DNA from: Candidatus Obscuribacterales bacterium
Lineage (GTDB): Bacteria > Cyanobacteriota > Vampirovibrionia > Obscuribacterales > Obscuribacteraceae
Assembly: GCA_019637435.1 (NCBI GenBank)
Contig: JAHBVO010000004.1
Location: 496,001-560,000 of the forward strand
Direction of reading: 5' to 3'
DNA length: 64,000 nt
The first letter of the stretch is position 1; each line of letters starts with the position of its first letter. Shown here piece after piece: positions 1-8,738 of the stretch. The notes beneath the pieces were generated by a model. That model was not told the origin of the DNA. It saw only the letters and a program-made list of their open reading frames with translations, and searched no databases. Position numbers and translations under genes: made by a program.

Positions 1-2
1 TG

Positions 3-359
3 AGCGTGGGTCACAACATGGTGAACCTGGCGACCGGTGTTATGGCTGCTTACTTTGGCTACTTCGGTTCTTATCTGGCTGCCAAGAACTTTTGTTACGT
101 GATGGGGACCTTGTACGGCTCGCTCGGCGTAATTGGTTTAATAGCACCACCCGGAGTACCATTGATGCATGGCATGGGGCCGACAAACCATTTGCTCAGT
201 ATTGTTCCTGGCGACCTGGAGTTCGGAACGGCTGACAGTGTCGCGCATTTGCTGGTTGGCGCCACTTTCCTCTATGGTGGTTTCAGCCGATACATTCAGG
301 TTGAGGAGCCGAAACCAGAGGTTGTGCGAGTCTTTCAGAAGAGGGTGTCTATGCGCTAA
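3..359 (+). CDS. DUF4383-like small membrane protein (5' end outside window)
   Basis: The frame is open to the left edge, so the true start is probably outside the window; a GTG at 6 is the first internal candidate. The visible 118 or so residues hold three hydrophobic helices, with the motif HNMVNLATG near the start and ADSVAHLLVG in the third helix. The pattern of a His/Asn before the first helix and an A-D-x-x-x-H-L-x-x-G turn before the last one is what I know of DUF4383 membrane proteins, whose function is unknown. The last 4 bases overlap the 3' end of the convergent kinase gene. The family call is moderate and no function is claimed. Confidence 0.6.
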   Translation, partial: SVGHNMVNLATGVMAAYFGYFGSYLAAKNFCYVMGTLYGSLGVIGLIAPPGVPLMHGMGPTNHLLSIVPGDLEFGTADSVAHLLVGATFLYGGFSRYIQVEEPKPEVVRVFQKRVSMR

Positions 360-1867
360 CGTCTGCGAACTTGGGCGCCGGCTATCACATCCCAGGGCAG
401 ACGTCTGTGTTTGATTATCGAGCGTATTGTAATGTAGCCGCTCAAGCCTATGAACGTCGAAGCCGTGAGCCAGCCCCAGGCGGCTTGTGGCGCGAAAAAT
501 CCGCCTAAGCCGAGAAGCGGCAGAATGACAATTATGACGAATTTCATGGTGTTTCTCAGAAGAGATGCCGTCCAGGTCAAATTGCCGCCTGCCGCGTCTG
601 TAATATAGAGCCCGCACAGTTGCTTAGCTAGAGTAGCCCCGCGAATCTTCTCGAAAGCGACATAGTAGAGGGTGCTCAGGAACGGCGGAAGCACGAACAT
701 TATTATTAGAGCCACGCCCGCCAGGATTGACTTGCCTGGGTCGGTTTTCACCCCGGTGGTGGCCAATGCCAGCCCGATCAGGCAGAAGATGTTAGTCACG
801 CTTGTAACAGTTGTTATGAACGCGTAATCGAGAATCGCGGCGAGCATCCTGCGGCCGCCAGTGTTTCCATCTACGCCGACTTTGATTTGAGCATTCCTGG
901 GGCTCTCTCCGACAAGGAGAGCCTTAAGGTCTTCTTTCAGGCTCGCAATGTCGGAATATCGATCAGAAGCCTGGCGAGCCATGCAGCAAGCCACGACCAT
1001 TTTCATCGGGGGAGGTATGTGCTCTGCCGTAAGCCTGGGAGAATCTTCGGACATCTTCTTCGCTATCATTTCAACAGAAGTCGCTCCAGCGAATGGTCCG
1101 GCGCCATTGAGGGCTTCGAACATCATGCAGCCGAGAGCATAGATATCTGTTCGTTTATCGACATTCTGTCCAAGGCATTGTTCCGGACTCATGTACATGG
1201 GGGTGCCCAGAAATTCACCGCTGACTGTAAGCGTGTTCAGCGTATCCCCTCGTGAAGCCATCACTTTGGCGATGCCGAAATCGACGACATGAGCGAACTC
1301 GATACCGCCGATGGTGCTGACAAGGACATTGCTCGGCTTCAGATCACGATGAATCAAGCCTTGTTGATGCGCATGTTCAAGCCCATCGCAAATTTGTATG
1401 AAAAGGTCGACTGTTGTAAGCCAGCTTAGTGAATGTAGGCGTCTCAATGTTTGAGCCAGGTTTTCGCCTTCGATATAGTTCATTATTATGTACGGTGAGC
1501 CGTCCGGAGCTTCTCCGTGACCGTACACACTTACGACATTCGGATGCGAAAGATTGGCGGCGGTCTCTGCTTCCTGGACGAAACGCTTCACCGTCTGCGT
1601 GTCGACTATCAAATCTTTTCGCAGCAATTTTACGGCAAATATTTTATCCAGCGTCTTATCGCGGACCTTATAGACTTGACCGGTGCCACCTTTGCCGATA
1701 AATTCCAGAACTTCAAGATTTTCATCTATGACGATGTCGGAAAACGGATTTAAACCTTGCGGTGCGACGTTGAGGCGGGGCGAATCTTCCTGGATTGGCT
1801 CAGATTCGGTGACTTCGTCACTTACTTTCAGTTTCAATTCTTCGATGCTTTTTGTGTCTTCTGACAT
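356..1867 (-). CDS. Hanks-type Ser/Thr protein kinase with C-terminal RDD membrane domain
   Basis: A protein of about 503 residues. The kinase domain occupies roughly residues 52-320: Gly-rich loop GKGGTGQVYK (58-67), Lys80, catalytic HRDLKPSN (173-180), DFG (196-198), and GTPMYMSPEQ in the activation segment. From about 337 a G-R-R-M-L-A-A-I-L-D-Y stretch starts an RDD-type domain with several membrane helices, so the kinase is probably anchored with the catalytic domain in the cytoplasm. The longer frame begins at a TTG (1903). I prefer the ATG at 1867 (MSEDTKS), although its ribosome-binding site is not clear. Residues 1-50 are acidic and probably disordered. Substrate unknown. It stands alone on its strand. 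Confidence 0.9.
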   Translation of the reverse strand: MSEDTKSIEELKLKVSDEVTESEPIQEDSPRLNVAPQGLNPFSDIVIDENLEVLEFIGKGGTGQVYKVRDKTLDKIFAVKLLRKDLIVDTQTVKRFVQEAETAANLSHPNVVSVYGHGEAPDGSPYIIMNYIEGENLAQTLRRLHSLSWLTTVDLFIQICDGLEHAHQQGLIHRDLKPSNVLVSTIGGIEFAHVVDFGIAKVMASRGDTLNTLTVSGEFLGTPMYMSPEQCLGQNVDKRTDIYALGCMMFEALNGAGPFAGATSVEMIAKKMSEDSPRLTAEHIPPPMKMVVACCMARQASDRYSDIASLKEDLKALLVGESPRNAQIKVGVDGNTGGRRMLAAILDYAFITTVTSVTNIFCLIGLALATTGVKTDPGKSILAGVALIIMFVLPPFLSTLYYVAFEKIRGATLAKQLCGLYITDAAGGNLTWTASLLRNTMKFVIIVILPLLGLGGFFAPQAAWGWLTASTFIGLSGYITIRSIIKHRRLPWDVIAGAQVRRR

Positions 1868-1972
1868 CGGCTTGCCCGTTTGATTCCTCAAGGTTATACC
1901 CAAACTGAGAAATCTTTCTAGTTAGGACGGCTGTGCTTCGCTGAGGCTAAAGATTGTTGGGGGCAAAGAAGT

Positions 1973-2003
1973 CGCCCTCGAGGCGGAGGCGCTTTCGAGG
2001 GCG
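1973..2003. terminator. Inverted repeat downstream of the amidase gene
   Basis: CGCCCTCGA (1973-1981) pairs perfectly with TCGAGGGCG (1995-2003) across a 13-base loop. It lies just past the stop of the minus-strand amidase gene. No clear T-run follows on either strand, so it may be a weak or factor-assisted terminator or only an mRNA-end hairpin. Confidence 0.4.
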
Positions 2004-2031
2004 AGGTTTCACTGGGGAAACATTGACAGTT

Positions 2032-2907
2032 TTAGCCCTGGTTGTCTTCTCTTGAATCTTCTCTGTACGCTGTTTGTGTTGATGCCGCGTTGATGTGAGC
2101 AAGATTTTTCGAGAATAGATTCCAGTTGAACGCGACCGGGTCTGTGCGGTTGCTCGGTTGAATCTGTCCGTGCCCATAAATTTTGGCGATTGGAAACCGC
2201 TCCTGAATATAGTCCACAAGCTGAACTAGAGAAGCGAGCTGCACTTGCGTGTACTTTTGCTTGCCTGTTCGGACTATTTCTATGCCGATGCTGTTGTCAT
2301 TGGTGATACCACCAATGGTTCGCTTTTCATTGACATGAATGGTGGCGTATTTGGGGTCGACCGTTTGATAGATTTTGCCGTCGCGGTCAACAAGATATTG
2401 CGTTCCCGGATGTCTCAATCCTCCGCTATTCCAGCTATGCACGACAGTTTTAGCGTCCGCGACTTTTGCAGTCTCGGTCGAGTGAATGATCAAGTTTTTG
2501 ACTATTGCTGTACGCGGCTTTATTCCGCCTAGCAGGGGCGCGTTCGAGAACACTCTGGCGCGGACCATGTCCTGCGGCGTGTACCGACCTGCTTGCCCGC
2601 GCTGAAAATTCGCCTTCATTCGAGCGCTCAGCGCTGGACTCAGTGGAGTGGTGTTCATAGGTGCAGACCACATCATATTTGAAGTGGCAACTTTGGTGCG
2701 CCATCTTCTGGTTGCAACTTTGGTTTTCGCTCTAGTTTTCTTACGCGAAGCCACCTTTTTCGACGATTTGTGCGACTTCTTTTTTGTTGTGTGAGCGGCT
2801 TTTTTAGTGCTAGCCGAATGCTTGCGAACCGCTGAGAACGCACTTTCAGGAAATGCGAACGTGAGCGCGAGAATCATCGAACAGAGTATCTGCCATTTTC
2901 GGACCAT
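2032..2907 (-). CDS. Exported N-acetylmuramoyl-L-alanine amidase (Amidase_2 family)
   Basis: A 291-residue protein. The ATG at 2907 has GAGGT seven bases upstream and opens a signal peptide of about 26 residues ending SAFSA, so I prefer it to the longer frame. A Lys/Ser/Thr-rich linker follows and could bind the acidic envelope. The C-terminal half is an Amidase_2/T7-lysozyme-like domain: LIIHSTET supplies the first zinc His, YATIHVNE the second, and GHGQIQPSNRTDP the usual GH...TDP motif with the Asp ligand. Enzymes of this family cut the amide bond between muramic acid and the stem peptide. An envelope-remodelling or recycling role is inferred. A hairpin follows the stop codon. Confidence 0.87.
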   Translation of the reverse strand: MVRKWQILCSMILALTFAFPESAFSAVRKHSASTKKAAHTTKKKSHKSSKKVASRKKTRAKTKVATRRWRTKVATSNMMWSAPMNTTPLSPALSARMKANFQRGQAGRYTPQDMVRARVFSNAPLLGGIKPRTAIVKNLIIHSTETAKVADAKTVVHSWNSGGLRHPGTQYLVDRDGKIYQTVDPKYATIHVNEKRTIGGITNDNSIGIEIVRTGKQKYTQVQLASLVQLVDYIQERFPIAKIYGHGQIQPSNRTDPVAFNWNLFSKNLAHINAASTQTAYREDSREDNQG

Positions 2908-3300
2908 CAAACATACCTCGAACTTTCTGCGTTGCAACGTAAGAACCCGCAAAAAGCGAGTCCTTTCTGTCTGGTTGAAAGCACTTAGTCTTCTTTGGAG
3001 AGGAGAGAAATCAGTGCTGAAAAAATTTGCTGCCCTTCAGAGCAAACGTGCTGATTCTGTTTTTAACATAGCCTTTGCAAAAACGGGGAGCGTGAATGTT
3101 AAAAAGCCAGTAACCAAGCCACTTTCGCTTATCTTGCTGAAAGGTCCGTCTTATCTCTCCCTTGGACAATTCCGCCCTAAGGGCGGCGGGAGCGTTTGCT
3201 GGCGCCAGGTTGCGCGAGAAGAGCAAATTGCTTAAATGTTCGTTTGGCGAGGTCCGTGGGATGGGTACTAAATTAATGAGGTAAAAGGTGCCCGAGTCGC
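2908..3300. other. Gap between amidase and Ser-rich protein genes
   Basis: Nearly 400 bases between divergently transcribed genes. It must hold both promoters, but I could not assign -35/-10 boxes confidently. It contains a possible small gene (3014-3235) and a compact hairpin, CCGCCC-TAA-GGGCGG (3172-3186), that is not followed by a T-run. Confidence 0.4.
3014..3235 (+). CDS. Possible small basic hypothetical protein
   Basis: A GTG start preceded at good spacing by AGGAG (3001-3005), opening a 73-residue Lys/Arg-rich frame that ends at TAA 3235. The good ribosome-binding site is the main support. I see no signal peptide or recognised motif, and the frame contains the CCGCCC/GGGCGG hairpin, which would be unusual in a conserved gene. 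It could equally be leader sequence of the Ser-rich protein gene starting at 3301. Confidence 0.25.
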   Translation: MLKKFAALQSKRADSVFNIAFAKTGSVNVKKPVTKPLSLILLKGPSYLSLGQFRPKGGGSVCWRQVAREEQIA

Positions 3301-5559
3301 ATGTCAGATAAAGAAGTCTGCCCGGAGTGTGGCAAACATAAAGGCGCAACTGTTTCCGGTTCTTCGAAGGCTTGGGTCTTCAAGCCGGTTAAGTGCGCTT
3401 GCTCATCCTCTCCTGTGACCGGACACAAGCTACAGTCAGATCAGTCTGCCAAACCGCTTGATGGGGAAGCACTCAAACCGATAGTTTCGGAAAACAGCTC
3501 TTCGGCGCAAGCCCCCGAAAACGATTCTTCCCCGAGGGCTTCAGAAATAGTTACCGGCGATCATGAACCGATATCGGTTGATGAAAGCGAGTCGCATGAG
3601 CCCAAGTCTGCTGGGCGAAGCCGAAAGAAAAACCGCAATCGACGCTCTAAAAATCGCTCGAAAGGGGAGAACCGCAAGGCTGAAATAACCGGCGACCATG
3701 AGCCGATCTCAGTCGCGGCGGTCACCGTGGATGCCGGGATGCCTGCATCCGAGCCCGCGACCCTTGATTTGTCAGCTTCCGCCTCGGCAGTTGTGACTGG
3801 AGATCATGAACCGGTGTCCGTTTCTGAACCGATATCTGGTGCTGAGACCGCTGAACCAGTCTTGGACGCGACCTCTCCGTCCCAGGTGGAGACCGGAGAC
3901 CACCAACCAGTTGGCGTCGATGAACCGGCTCCGGCCGAGTCCGTCGGGGAAATCGTGTCGGACTCGGTTTCCTCTTGTGCAACTCCGCATGAGGAGTCGC
4001 TGCCAGAGACTCCGGAGCCGACTGAAGTATCGGCTAGTCCAGAACCCCCTCCTCCGATTCTTGCTGCTGAGACGAAACCGGAGAAGGTTGAAGAGCTGTC
4101 CGTCAAAAGCCCGTCGGGGGATGCGGTGGTCGGAGCCCTGGCGTCAGAAAAGATGAAACCGATAGTAGCCGAAGAAGGGCTTGATTCTGGAACTTGGGCC
4201 ACAGCCGGAGACTCCGTCAAGGGACTATCGCCGTCTGCCCCCAGGTCCTTTCGTGATCTCCCGGGCGACAGCTTAAAGACCAACAATGGTGCCAAAGGTG
4301 ACATCGGCACTGCCGTCCCGCGATCCCAGACGCCGCTTCCTGGCGCTAATGGAAGTTCTCCGGTACCGCCGGTGCCGAGAACTCTGCTTGGTACCGATAG
4401 TGGTGGCTTCTCGTCGAGTAGTTCCGGCTTCTCATCCAGTAGCGGAGGTCTACCTGCTGCCGGGGCACCGCCACCTGCTTCAGCTGGATTTTCATCGAGC
4501 AGTAATGTCTTCTCTTCGAGCAGCAGTGTTTTCTCGTCGAGTAGCAACGTGTTTTCGACCAGCACGAATTCTTTCTCTGCTCAGGGAGCGGGCACCGCTG
4601 GTGGTGGCACTGTTGCGCCTGCCGCTGGCGGTGATGCTGCAAAGAAACCGATTTCGCCCAAGACTCCGGTACCTGGCATAGGCAGCTTCCCTTCCAACAA
4701 AGATACAGGCAGTGGAGTCTACACTGGTACCGGCATTGTATTCAATGATTTGAAAGACTTTCCCAGTAACGATGTGCCGTCTACAACCGGCAACTATTCT
4801 CCGAGAAGCGACGCTGGGGGCGGTTCTTTTAACAATCCGGGCGTGTCGCCGCAGAGCGGTGGTTTTTCCTCCAGCAGCGGCGGGTTCTCGTCGACTAGCG
4901 GTAGAACCTCCACCAGCAGCGGCGGGTTTTCTTCCGGCGCGAGTAGTGTTTCTGCAGGCAACAGCGACTACCAGGCTAGCGGTGAGTTCGCAAAAAAGCG
5001 AGGTTACGTTCCTGAACCTGTTTTCCCTGAGCCTGATTTGGGTGACAGTTCATCCAGCGGCACAAGCATCATGAGTACGACCAGTGCTTCCGGTTTACTA
5101 AGCGATGAGATGGTTCGGAACGATGCAGCTGCCACTACCGGTGGTTCTTATCCCGCCGATGACCAGCCCGAAAACTGGGTAGCCGTCTCAAAAAATTCGC
5201 GTGACAAGTCGCAGTCTGTTTTTAAACACGATAGCGAGCTTCAAGAACTGATTCATCCAGCAAGTGTACGAGATGGCCAGGATCCGGTAGTGACCAGGAA
5301 TGCCATTCTTCAAACGCTTCGACGCCGAAAAATCAAGACGCTAATTACTTTATTTCTTGCGATCGCTATCGCATGGGTCGGCTACTCTTACATGTCAAAG
5401 CAGGCGGAGGCTAACAAAGAAGCGCAGGCAAGCAAGGAAGTGCAAGCAACTAAGAAGGAGCCCGCAGTGTCCGCTGCTCCAAAAGCTAAGTCAAGTGCGT
5501 CACCGTCCGGCAATTCATCGTCAAAGAAGAAGACCAGGAAATCAAGGCGGAACCGCTGA
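3301..5559 (+). CDS. Ser/Pro-rich repeat protein with N-terminal Cys motif and C-terminal membrane helix
   Basis: 752 residues, not a family I recognise. Residues 7-35 contain CPECG and CAC, suggesting a small zinc-binding ribbon. Residues 85-206 carry four copies of a nine-residue motif close to TGDHEPISV (starting near 85, 130, 166 and 198), separated by acidic or Lys/Arg-rich linkers. Residues 360-560 are low complexity with many GFSSSS-type repeats. One hydrophobic helix (about 678-698) is followed by a Lys/Ala/Ser-rich tail. This suggests a long disordered arm on a membrane anchor. Topology is unclear: no signal peptide is visible, so the arm may be cytoplasmic. It converges on the FHA protein gene, which also begins with a Cys ribbon and has a long disordered region. 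The first repeat encodes the palindrome discussed in the findings. Confidence 0.7.
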   Translation: MSDKEVCPECGKHKGATVSGSSKAWVFKPVKCACSSSPVTGHKLQSDQSAKPLDGEALKPIVSENSSSAQAPENDSSPRASEIVTGDHEPISVDESESHEPKSAGRSRKKNRNRRSKNRSKGENRKAEITGDHEPISVAAVTVDAGMPASEPATLDLSASASAVVTGDHEPVSVSEPISGAETAEPVLDATSPSQVETGDHQPVGVDEPAPAESVGEIVSDSVSSCATPHEESLPETPEPTEVSASPEPPPPILAAETKPEKVEELSVKSPSGDAVVGALASEKMKPIVAEEGLDSGTWATAGDSVKGLSPSAPRSFRDLPGDSLKTNNGAKGDIGTAVPRSQTPLPGANGSSPVPPVPRTLLGTDSGGFSSSSSGFSSSSGGLPAAGAPPPASAGFSSSSNVFSSSSSVFSSSSNVFSTSTNSFSAQGAGTAGGGTVAPAAGGDAAKKPISPKTPVPGIGSFPSNKDTGSGVYTGTGIVFNDLKDFPSNDVPSTTGNYSPRSDAGGGSFNNPGVSPQSGGFSSSSGGFSSTSGRTSTSSGGFSSGASSVSAGNSDYQASGEFAKKRGYVPEPVFPEPDLGDSSSSGTSIMSTTSASGLLSDEMVRNDAAATTGGSYPADDQPENWVAVSKNSRDKSQSVFKHDSELQELIHPASVRDGQDPVVTRNAILQTLRRRKIKTLITLFLAIAIAWVGYSYMSKQAEANKEAQASKEVQATKKEPAVSAAPKAKSSASPSGNSSSKKKTRKSRRNR

Positions 5560-5602
5560 ATCTGTTCGCCGAGCACTGGCGGCGCATCGCTGATGTATAC
5601 CA

Positions 5603-5630
5603 AAACGCACTCACCGAGGCGAGTGCGTTT
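5603..5630. terminator. Bidirectional terminator between convergent genes
   Basis: AAACGCACTC (5603-5612) pairs with GAGTGCGTTT (5621-5630) over an 8-base loop. The A-rich and T-rich stem ends serve both strands. It lies between the Ser-rich protein (stop 5559) and the FHA protein (stop 5686). Confidence 0.75.
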
Positions 5631-5685
5631 CTAACTTTGTTTAGCAACGAATACAGTCGCGACTCTCTGCGACTACGCTCAGCTT

Positions 5686-7926
5686 TTAGGCTGATAGCAG
5701 CGAACTTAGCGATTTGCTTTTGCTGCCTTCTCCATCTTCGTCTACGATATCATCTCCGGGTTCGATGTCGAAGCCTTTGAGCCAGCCCTTGCTATCGTGA
5801 ATAGACGATCTCAATTCGCCGGTTTTGCCATCCTTCAAAGCGATGTCGCGGTAAAGTGCAAGAAGCTGGAGCGTGTTCATGATGCACACGTTTTTCATGT
5901 TTGCGTATTCGAGCACTTCTTCATTAGCCTCTTCGCCGCGCTCTTTCGGTGATTTATCACTGACTCGACCGACAATTAACACCCCTTTGGGCTCGATTCC
6001 CTTCTCGCACCAGAAGCGGGTTTGCGAGATCGTCAGTTGCCCAAGGTGGCTTCTTTCCGCCGCGCCTTTGATCGAAATAACTCTAGCGATTGCGACTTTT
6101 TCGTCTTCATGCTCGAGTAGAAACTCGTGTTTGTCTTCCTCTGACTGCGTGACTTTCCAGCCGGCAAGACCAAGCACCTTCTTGCAGGCTTCAATCAAAT
6201 CATCGCCATCGCTCGTCAGAAGTGTATTGCGGATGCCCTTGGTAAGCGCCGCTTGACCTTCGATTTTGCGAATCTTGTCTTGATACGCTTTTATCTGATC
6301 GTTCAGAGTGTCAAGCTCTTTGTTCAGATGCTTGAGTTCGTCTGAGAAATATCGTTTGCACCAATCCGGTACATTAGTTGGACCCATCTGGCTCACTGTT
6401 GTTATGTCCTCATCTAATCCGTTGGTCGCCTTTTCGTGTTCGGAAGATAACTCGGTTTCGATACGATCCGCGGAGACGCTAGGACCTTCGTCACGTTTAT
6501 CAGTCAAATCCGACTTCGATGAATCATCAATTATTTCAGCAATTTTCTCCAATGTCTCTGCTTCTGCCGATTTTTCATTATCTTTCTTCTCTGTCTCTTC
6601 CGGTTTATCGTCGTCATCTTTAGACGGCGACTCCGGTTGCTCCTCCTTGTTATCTTCATCCTCCGAGTGTTTATCGGAGTCTTCAGATTTCTCATCATCA
6701 CCGGACGAAGTTGGCTCTTCTTCCTTCTTTTCGTCAGCTTCTTCAGCTTCGTTTGATTCTTTGTTATCGCTATCCGGCTCGGACTTTAATTCGCCCTTGC
6801 GCAGAGCATCTCGGACCATTTCGCGCGATGCTTCGATTTCGGATTGAAGCGGTTCGAGCAAGTCTTTTACTGCGATTTCAATGTCGTCTTTTTTCTTAGA
6901 CTCGGAGTCCTCGTCGGCGGTGGGCTCAAAATCAACGACTTCTGACTTGTCATCTTCTTTATCTTCTTTCTTCTCTTCGTCAGAGTCTTTACTTTCAGGC
7001 TTGGATTCTTCGGCGACTGGCTCTTCCTCTTTCTTGTCTTCAGTTTTCTCGTCAGACTTCTCTTCGGATTTCTCCTCAGGTTTCTCCTCAGGTTTGTCTT
7101 CGGATTTTGGACTTTCCTCGTCCTTATCTTTCTCAGCTTCAGCCTTTGCATCGCCGTCTTTGTTCGGCTCAGCGGTTTCTTCTTCCGCTTTGGGAGACTC
7201 CGCTTCATCGGCAGGTTTCGTCTCATCGCTGGATTCGGATTTCGATTCCTCTTCCTTTTGGGCTTCTGCTGAAACCTCTTCCGTCGGCTCCTTCGGTTCG
7301 AAAGCCTCGTCCTCTGCATTCTTCGTCAAGCTGTATTGGGCGAGAGCTTCGGGCGAGATGATGCTAATTTCCTGAGTTGCGGAAAGCTCTTTCTCCGCTG
7401 AATAGTTGTAGTCGCCCCCGGTCTTCATTGAAATGTCTTCTGAACCGGCAGCCTTCTCTACGTCGACCGGCGGGAGCGGTTCTTCCTTCTCTGTTCCGGC
7501 GGCGGATTCGATGACGAACCAGAAGAGAGAAACGCCAATTTTCAAGACGTCACCATCGTTGATTGGTTCGGGACCGCCTATCTGGTTTCCATTCAAAAAT
7601 GTGCCGTGTCGGCTCTTTGCATCTTGGGTCATGTACTGACCGTTTTCATACGTGATGATGAAGTGAAATCGAGAGATTGACTGGTCACCGCTGATGACGA
7701 TGTCGTTGAGATCGTCACGTCCAACCCGGCATCTGGGCGTCGTGATCGGAATCTTCCGGTTTGACACGAGATCCACAAGAAATGCGGTTGGAGGTGCTGA
7801 ATCGTTCTTTTCCATTTGCGCTTTTTCCGACTCCAATACTTTCTTCACGTCGACACCGGTCTCCGTACACACCGGGCAAGTTGCGCCTTTGTACTCTTTG
7901 TTGCAAAGAGAGCAGACTTTAGCCAT
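5686..7926 (-). CDS. FHA-domain protein with zinc ribbon, long acidic linker and nuclease-fold-like C-terminus
   Basis: 746 residues; the ATG has AGGAAAGGA just upstream. Residues 5-20 form a CxxC...CxxC ribbon. An FHA domain follows at about 55-135, with GRDDLNDIVI, ISRFHF and SRHGTFLNG matching the phosphothreonine-binding core. Residues 175-530 are almost purely Glu/Asp/Lys/Ser, hence disordered. A short coiled coil (about 545-590) leads to a C-terminal domain (about 600-720) whose pattern (GLAGWKVTQSEEDKHEFLLE, an IARVISIKG strand, GVLIVGRVSDKSPKERG) resembles PD-(D/E)XK-like domains. The usual E-x-K is not obvious, so it may be catalytically dead. FHA domains bind phosphorylated threonines, so one of the Hanks kinases in this window is a plausible partner; that is inference. 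Confidence 0.8.
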   Translation of the reverse strand: MAKVCSLCNKEYKGATCPVCTETGVDVKKVLESEKAQMEKNDSAPPTAFLVDLVSNRKIPITTPRCRVGRDDLNDIVISGDQSISRFHFIITYENGQYMTQDAKSRHGTFLNGNQIGGPEPINDGDVLKIGVSLFWFVIESAAGTEKEEPLPPVDVEKAAGSEDISMKTGGDYNYSAEKELSATQEISIISPEALAQYSLTKNAEDEAFEPKEPTEEVSAEAQKEEESKSESSDETKPADEAESPKAEEETAEPNKDGDAKAEAEKDKDEESPKSEDKPEEKPEEKSEEKSDEKTEDKKEEEPVAEESKPESKDSDEEKKEDKEDDKSEVVDFEPTADEDSESKKKDDIEIAVKDLLEPLQSEIEASREMVRDALRKGELKSEPDSDNKESNEAEEADEKKEEEPTSSGDDEKSEDSDKHSEDEDNKEEQPESPSKDDDDKPEETEKKDNEKSAEAETLEKIAEIIDDSSKSDLTDKRDEGPSVSADRIETELSSEHEKATNGLDEDITTVSQMGPTNVPDWCKRYFSDELKHLNKELDTLNDQIKAYQDKIRKIEGQAALTKGIRNTLLTSDGDDLIEACKKVLGLAGWKVTQSEEDKHEFLLEHEDEKVAIARVISIKGAAERSHLGQLTISQTRFWCEKGIEPKGVLIVGRVSDKSPKERGEEANEEVLEYANMKNVCIMNTLQLLALYRDIALKDGKTGELRSSIHDSKGWLKGFDIEPGDDIVDEDGEGSKSKSLSSLLSA

Positions 7927-8199
7927 ACGGTCCTTTCCTGATTTCCCGACGGAAATCGCTCCGGCATCGAAGAGTGGTCACCAAAGTGCTCAACACCACT
8001 CCTAATCACAATTAGATGTTCCACGAGGCTCCGAATATAAACCTTTCAGAGCCAAAACTGCGCCCAAATCTCTTTATCAGACCCCTTCTAAAACCTCTCG
8101 CACCCTGACAGCTCGTATTTAAGGAAGACCAGTGGTCAGGAGAGTAAACTGCAATAAGTTTGAGTTCGGTTCGTCGTCAAGAGTCAAAGAGTCAACACT

Positions 8200-8658
8200 A
8201 TGTCAGAAACTGAAGGCGCAGCGGTATCAGCGGAATCCTTGATTGAATATTTGAAAACGCAACCCTGGTGCAAGCAGGGTGACAGTGTTCTCGTCGCGGT
8301 TGCGAAGGGAACTCCGGAAATCGTCGATCACCTGGCTAACCATGAAGTGAAAGTGTTTCCAGGTGGGTTGACTGTCAAGCTGCAGAAGTCAGTTTTGACC
8401 AATTTTAAATCGAAGTATGAGGAAGAACAGCCACTACCAGTGGTGCTGGTTTGGAAGCCCGAAGGTTTGGAAGTTTGGTATCGCAAACATAACCCTTCGA
8501 TGTTCCCGTATGACGCCTGGGCGGACCAGGCTGTTGCTGCGCATGAGCAAGAACGCGTGCTAATTCCGGCTGCGGAATTCGGACCAACGTTTATGGACGA
8601 GCATGCTTCGATCGCTGCAAAAGTCAAAGAATGTCCCACGATGATGCCACCATATTAG
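8200..8658 (+). CDS. Hypothetical cytoplasmic protein
   Basis: 152 residues, no family recognised. No signal peptide or membrane helix. The sequence has ordinary globular composition with several Trp and Tyr residues and a conserved-looking middle (LPVVLVWKPEGLEVWYRK) that suggests an alpha/beta fold. It ends in a Pro/Met-rich tail. The ATG is preceded only by AAGAG-like sequence. The 270 bases upstream must carry divergent promoters for this gene and the FHA gene. It converges with the acyltransferase gene. Confidence 0.65.
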   Translation: MSETEGAAVSAESLIEYLKTQPWCKQGDSVLVAVAKGTPEIVDHLANHEVKVFPGGLTVKLQKSVLTNFKSKYEEEQPLPVVLVWKPEGLEVWYRKHNPSMFPYDAWADQAVAAHEQERVLIPAAEFGPTFMDEHASIAAKVKECPTMMPPY

Positions 8659-8738
8659 GAGCGCGTCTCGTTTGGTGTTCAATCTCGTGACCGTCGTGTG
8701 AAGACACGGCTCCGGTTCTCGTCTTTTTGCTGAGGTGA

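Noticed and set aside
3804..4565. Large antisense frame within the Ser-rich protein gene
   Set aside because: A shadow of the Ser/Glu/Pro codon bias on the opposite strand, with Leu/Glu-rich repeats mirroring the GFSSSS repeats.
5359..5366. Cyanobacterial HIP1 octamer (GCGATCGC)
   Set aside because: I found it only about three times (5359, 27069, 53574), near the chance level for 64 kb and all in coding sequence, so there is no enrichment.
6308..7375. Ser-rich open frames on the plus strand
   Set aside because: They are antisense to the Glu/Lys/Asp-rich linker of the FHA protein; reversed GAA/GAG/GAT codons give Ser/Phe/Leu runs with few stops.
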